DNA of 64,000 nt from Thiohalocapsa sp963695445. Its GTDB lineage: Bacteria; Pseudomonadota; Gammaproteobacteria; Chromatiales; Chromatiaceae. Of the stretch, positions 61,760 to 64,000 are shown in pieces. The stretch's first letter is position 1. Each line of letters opens with the position of its first letter. A program made the translations under genes and the position numbers. The stretch spans positions 27,006 through 91,005 of the forward strand of contig CAVOGV010000041.1 of NCBI GenBank assembly GCA_963695445.1, in the 5' to 3' direction. Under the pieces are notes generated by a model, which ran no database searches, was not told the origin of the DNA, and saw only the letters and a program-made list of their open reading frames with translations.

Positions 61760-62760
61760 TGCACCTGCGGATGTGCGCCACGAGCACCCCAAGTGCGTGC
61801 CAAGGCCCGGCATCACAGCGTGGCATCGCGCTGGTGCTGGTGTTCTGGGTGATTGCGCTGCTGACCGTCATGGCCCTCGGGCTGACGAAGACGCAACGTA
61901 CGGAAGCCGCGCTCACCGCCAATCAGATCGCGGACGCACGCTGTCGCGCCGCCGCCGATGCCGTGACCCAGCCCGAGGTACTGGATCTGCTCAGTGTCCC
62001 GCTCGAGACCGTGCCGCCGGAACAGATCTGGCTTCCCGATGGCCTGCTGCGTCCCATGCAGTTCGAAGATCAGCAACTTGAGGTCACGCTCTAAAACGAG
62101 GCGTCGCGCCTGAACCTCAACGCCGCGACCCGTGAACAATTGGCCGCGCTGATCGAGATCGCGCAAAGCCCGGAGGGTTTCGACGAGGCCGAGCGCAACC
62201 GACTCACCGATGCCATCATCGACCGGCGCGACAGCAATGACCTGACCCAGCTCATCGGCGCGGAAGACCGCGACTACGACGAGGCTGGCCGGCCCCCTAC
62301 GGCGCCGGCGACGACCCCTTCCAGAGCGTCGAGGAACTCGCCCAGGTGCTCGGCATGCGCCCTGAGCTCTACCGAACGCTCGCCGTTGACCTCACCATCG
62401 CCGAGTCGGGCTCGAGCGCGAGACGCCCTACCGGGACCGGCTCCATCGGCAGTCGCGGCGGGGGCGGCGGCGGAGCGGGCGCAGTGGACCTCAGCTTTGC
62501 GAGCGCCGCCGTGTTGGCTGCGGTGCAGGGTCTCCTGCTCGAGGATGCGCATGCCCTGATCGCAGAGCGCAACCAGCCCATCGTGCCCGACGCTCAGCAA
62601 TCCCGCCCCATACAGCGCGGGGGTCCTCTCTACCGTCTGCCAGTGCGGGGGTCCTCTCTACCGTCTGCGGGTGTCTGCCGTTGCCGCGCAACAACGCTCC
62701 CGCTCCATGGAGGTCCTGCTCGAATTGTTGCCGGGGGAGAGTCCTCCCTACGAGTTGCGG
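61759..62760 (+). pseudogene. Second, decayed gspK homologue
   Basis: The start shares the GspK prepilin motif (QRGIALVLVFWVIALLTVMA). At 62092-62094 a TAA replaces the tyrosine codon of the intact gene's VTLYNEASRL. The frame then continues NEASRLNLNAATREQLAALI, a frameshift follows near 62295, and a 27-bp tandem duplication lies at 62610-62670 (GGGGGTCCTCTCTACCGTCT twice). The tail is SMEVLLELLPGESPPYELRW. It differs throughout from the gene at 51.7 kb, so it is an old paralogue or acquired copy, not a recent duplicate. Confidence 0.85.
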
Positions 62761-62789
62761 TGGCGCAAGTACGGCCTGGCTGGCTCCGA

Positions 62790-62900
62790 CGCTCTCGGGG
62801 GAGTGGTCGGTCACGCCGTAGACCATCTCGGTGGAGGGCTTACCGGTCTTCGTTCTTTGGGTAGGAATCTCCTGTGTTGTTGGATGGTTGTGGGCGCCGC
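62790..62900 (-). mobile_element. Remnant of an ISAs1-family transposase
   Basis: On the minus strand the peptide TKTGKPSTEMVYGVTDHSPE matches the ISAs1-type transposase segment TG..STEvvYGvTSlsPERA that precedes the last catalytic region. Only about 35 codons are recognisable. No ends or target duplications are seen. Confidence 0.5.
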
Positions 62901-63104
62901 GCTGTGAGGTTGTCGCGCGCCGCGCGGGCGGGCGGCTCGCCACGACGACTTCTCGGCCTCGGGTTGCTCGCCGCCACGGCGGGTTCGCCACGCTGCATGC
63001 TGGCATTGATGGCGGGGCACCGGCGTCGTGATGGTCGCTGGCGCCGGGCGCGCAGTCCCCGGCGCGCCGCCTTGCTGGCTGAGCGCGTGCTTGCGCCGAT
63101 ACCT
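62901..63104. other. Degenerate DNA between relics
   Basis: GC-rich DNA with no supported gene. Confidence 0.35.
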
Positions 63105-63490
63105 GTCGCTTACTCACCAACGACGCCGACCTGGCCCTCCCCTCATACGCCAGATCATGAATCATGGCCAAGACGGGCGCTACAGCGATGCCCGTCGTGG
63201 GATCAATGGCCCGCTGGGTACCCGACAAGCCGCAGTATTGCAAGCCAAGCTGCGAACCTTTTACGAGGAGGTATAACGCCGCGCTGAAATCGGCGCTCAT
63301 TAGTACGCCGCATGACAGGACTGTGGCATTGCTTTCAGCCGCCGCCGCTATCGCATTGCCATATATCGTTCCTTGGAGCACATCTGTCGATGCACAGCAC
63401 AACTCCCAGGTCAGCGCCCGCGATGCCGCGCAGGAACCGCTCGATGCGGTCGACATCGCTACCGCCGTCCACCTCCCGACAGCATGAACA
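63105..63490 (+). pseudogene. Relic of a second DegT-family aminotransferase (C-terminal part)
   Basis: Aligns with the aminotransferase at 60.6 kb: IRQIMNHGQDGRYSDARRGI and QAAVLQAKLRTFYEEV then a stop (where the other copy has DDEVQRRAEIGARYSAAL). YIVPWSTSVDAQHNSQVSAR appears against YIEPYNTSVYAQYTLQVHDR, and IATAVHLP against IPTAVHYP. The upstream two thirds are missing and several frames are needed. Confidence 0.75.
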
Positions 63491-63660
63491 GGCAGGCCGC
63501 GTAATCCGACGCCCACCGTCCTATAGGCACCCCGCATACCGATTTCGGGGCATACCGCATGCTAAGCCCTCCAATGCAACCTTACTTGGTAACGAAATCA
63601 CTCGCCGAGTCGTCCCCGTCATCACCAAGATCGGCTCGCTCATCACGGGGCGGTGTTTGT
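63491..63660. other. Non-coding stretch before the glycosyltransferase gene
   Basis: No recognised gene or terminator. Confidence 0.35.
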
Positions 63661-64000
63661 TCAGCCGCCGCGCTTAGGCTTATCGCTCTCGGGATGGATA
63701 GCCTCCCTAACGACGTAGTGAGGCCGTCGCTTCAACTCCATATAGATCTGTGACAGATACTCGCCGATAATGCCTAAACTTAGCAAGATCATGCTACCCA
63801 TAACGAGCACCAAGATGATCACCGTGGGAAAGCCAGCCTGGCTAGCACTGTCGAACCATTTATTCCATAGCGTTTGCATCGTCAAGGCGAGGCCCAAATT
63901 CATTCCAGCTACGCCCAACCATGAAACGAATCGTAGAGGTATTGCGGTAAACCTCACAACGAGCAATACACGAACTGAACCAAGTAAACAACGACATAAC
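63661..64000 (-). CDS. Family 2 glycosyltransferase, membrane C-terminus, partial (N-terminus beyond right edge)
   Basis: The visible 112 codons are the C-terminal part of a DPM1/GtrB/ArnC-like polyprenyl-phosphate glycosyltransferase. They show FTAIPLRFVSWLGVAGMNLG, a second helix PTVIILVLVMGSMILLSLGI, then IGEYLSQIYMELKRRPHYVV and a basic tail. The reading frame is open to the window edge, so the catalytic GT-A domain lies to the right. It fits the surface-polysaccharide theme of this region. Confidence 0.85.
   Translation of the reverse strand, partial: LCRCLLGSVRVLLVVRFTAIPLRFVSWLGVAGMNLGLALTMQTLWNKWFDSASQAGFPTVIILVLVMGSMILLSLGIIGEYLSQIYMELKRRPHYVVREAIHPESDKPKRGG

Overview
The window reads as a replication-origin region of a GC-rich gammaproteobacterium. 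The gene content (Xps-order type II secretion cluster, a small 73-aa conserved protein, DUF29, ArsR plus rhodanese, a [NiFe] hydrogenase maturation-protease relic) suggests the Chromatiales (purple sulfur bacteria). This assignment rests on protein resemblance, not on a 16S gene. I saw no rRNA, tRNA or CRISPR array.

Layout. 1-5.4 kb: the start of mnmG (leftward) and a moxR/DUF58/transglutaminase operon (rightward). 5.4-6.2 kb: an AT-rich, DnaA-box-bearing stretch made of two related modules, the best oriC candidate. 6.4-9.4 kb: decayed fragments (hsdM, hsdR, a hydrogenase maturation protease, a peptidoglycan-binding protein) around a small monooxygenase and a membrane protein. 9.5-20.9 kb: the classical origin block, leftward rpmH-rnpA-yidD-yidC-mnmE and rightward dnaA-dnaN-recF-gyrB. 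A ~700-bp dispersed repeat separates dnaA from dnaN, and recF contains two parS-like sites. 21-25.7 kb: leftward glyQ-glyS-mazG-like-gmhB-plsC. 26-32.5 kb: a cation efflux gene and the nitrogen module glnA, glnL (ntrB), glnG (ntrC), with visible sigma-54 and NtrC sites. 32.4-34 kb: a 139-bp inverted-repeat element and a second, inverted copy of the dispersed repeat. 34-41.6 kb: housekeeping genes (trmL, gpsA, secB, rhodanese, arsR, envC, ctpA, yajL).

41.6-64 kb is a surface and secretion region: a polyprenyl-phosphate sugar transferase, a WbpM/CapD-type dehydratase, the T2SS cluster E-F-G-H-I-J-(x)-K-L-M-N-D, kdsD, a PIN-type toxin with two antitoxin-like genes, DegT-family aminotransferases and a GT2 glycosyltransferase. 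Unlike the first 42 kb, many genes here are broken by frameshifts, lost starts or nonsense codons (wbpM, the acidic ORF, gspM, gspN, gspD, kdsD, the aminotransferase). A second gspK and a second aminotransferase are relics. Either the T2SS and surface-polysaccharide region is eroding, or the sequence there is of lower quality; the nonsense codon and local duplication in the second gspK favour real decay for at least that part.

The most unusual items are the duplicated oriC-like module, the mosaic dispersed repeat family (copies at 15.1, 33.1 and 48.5 kb), parS-like sites inside recF, and an acidic pentapeptide-like repeat ORF directly upstream of gspE.
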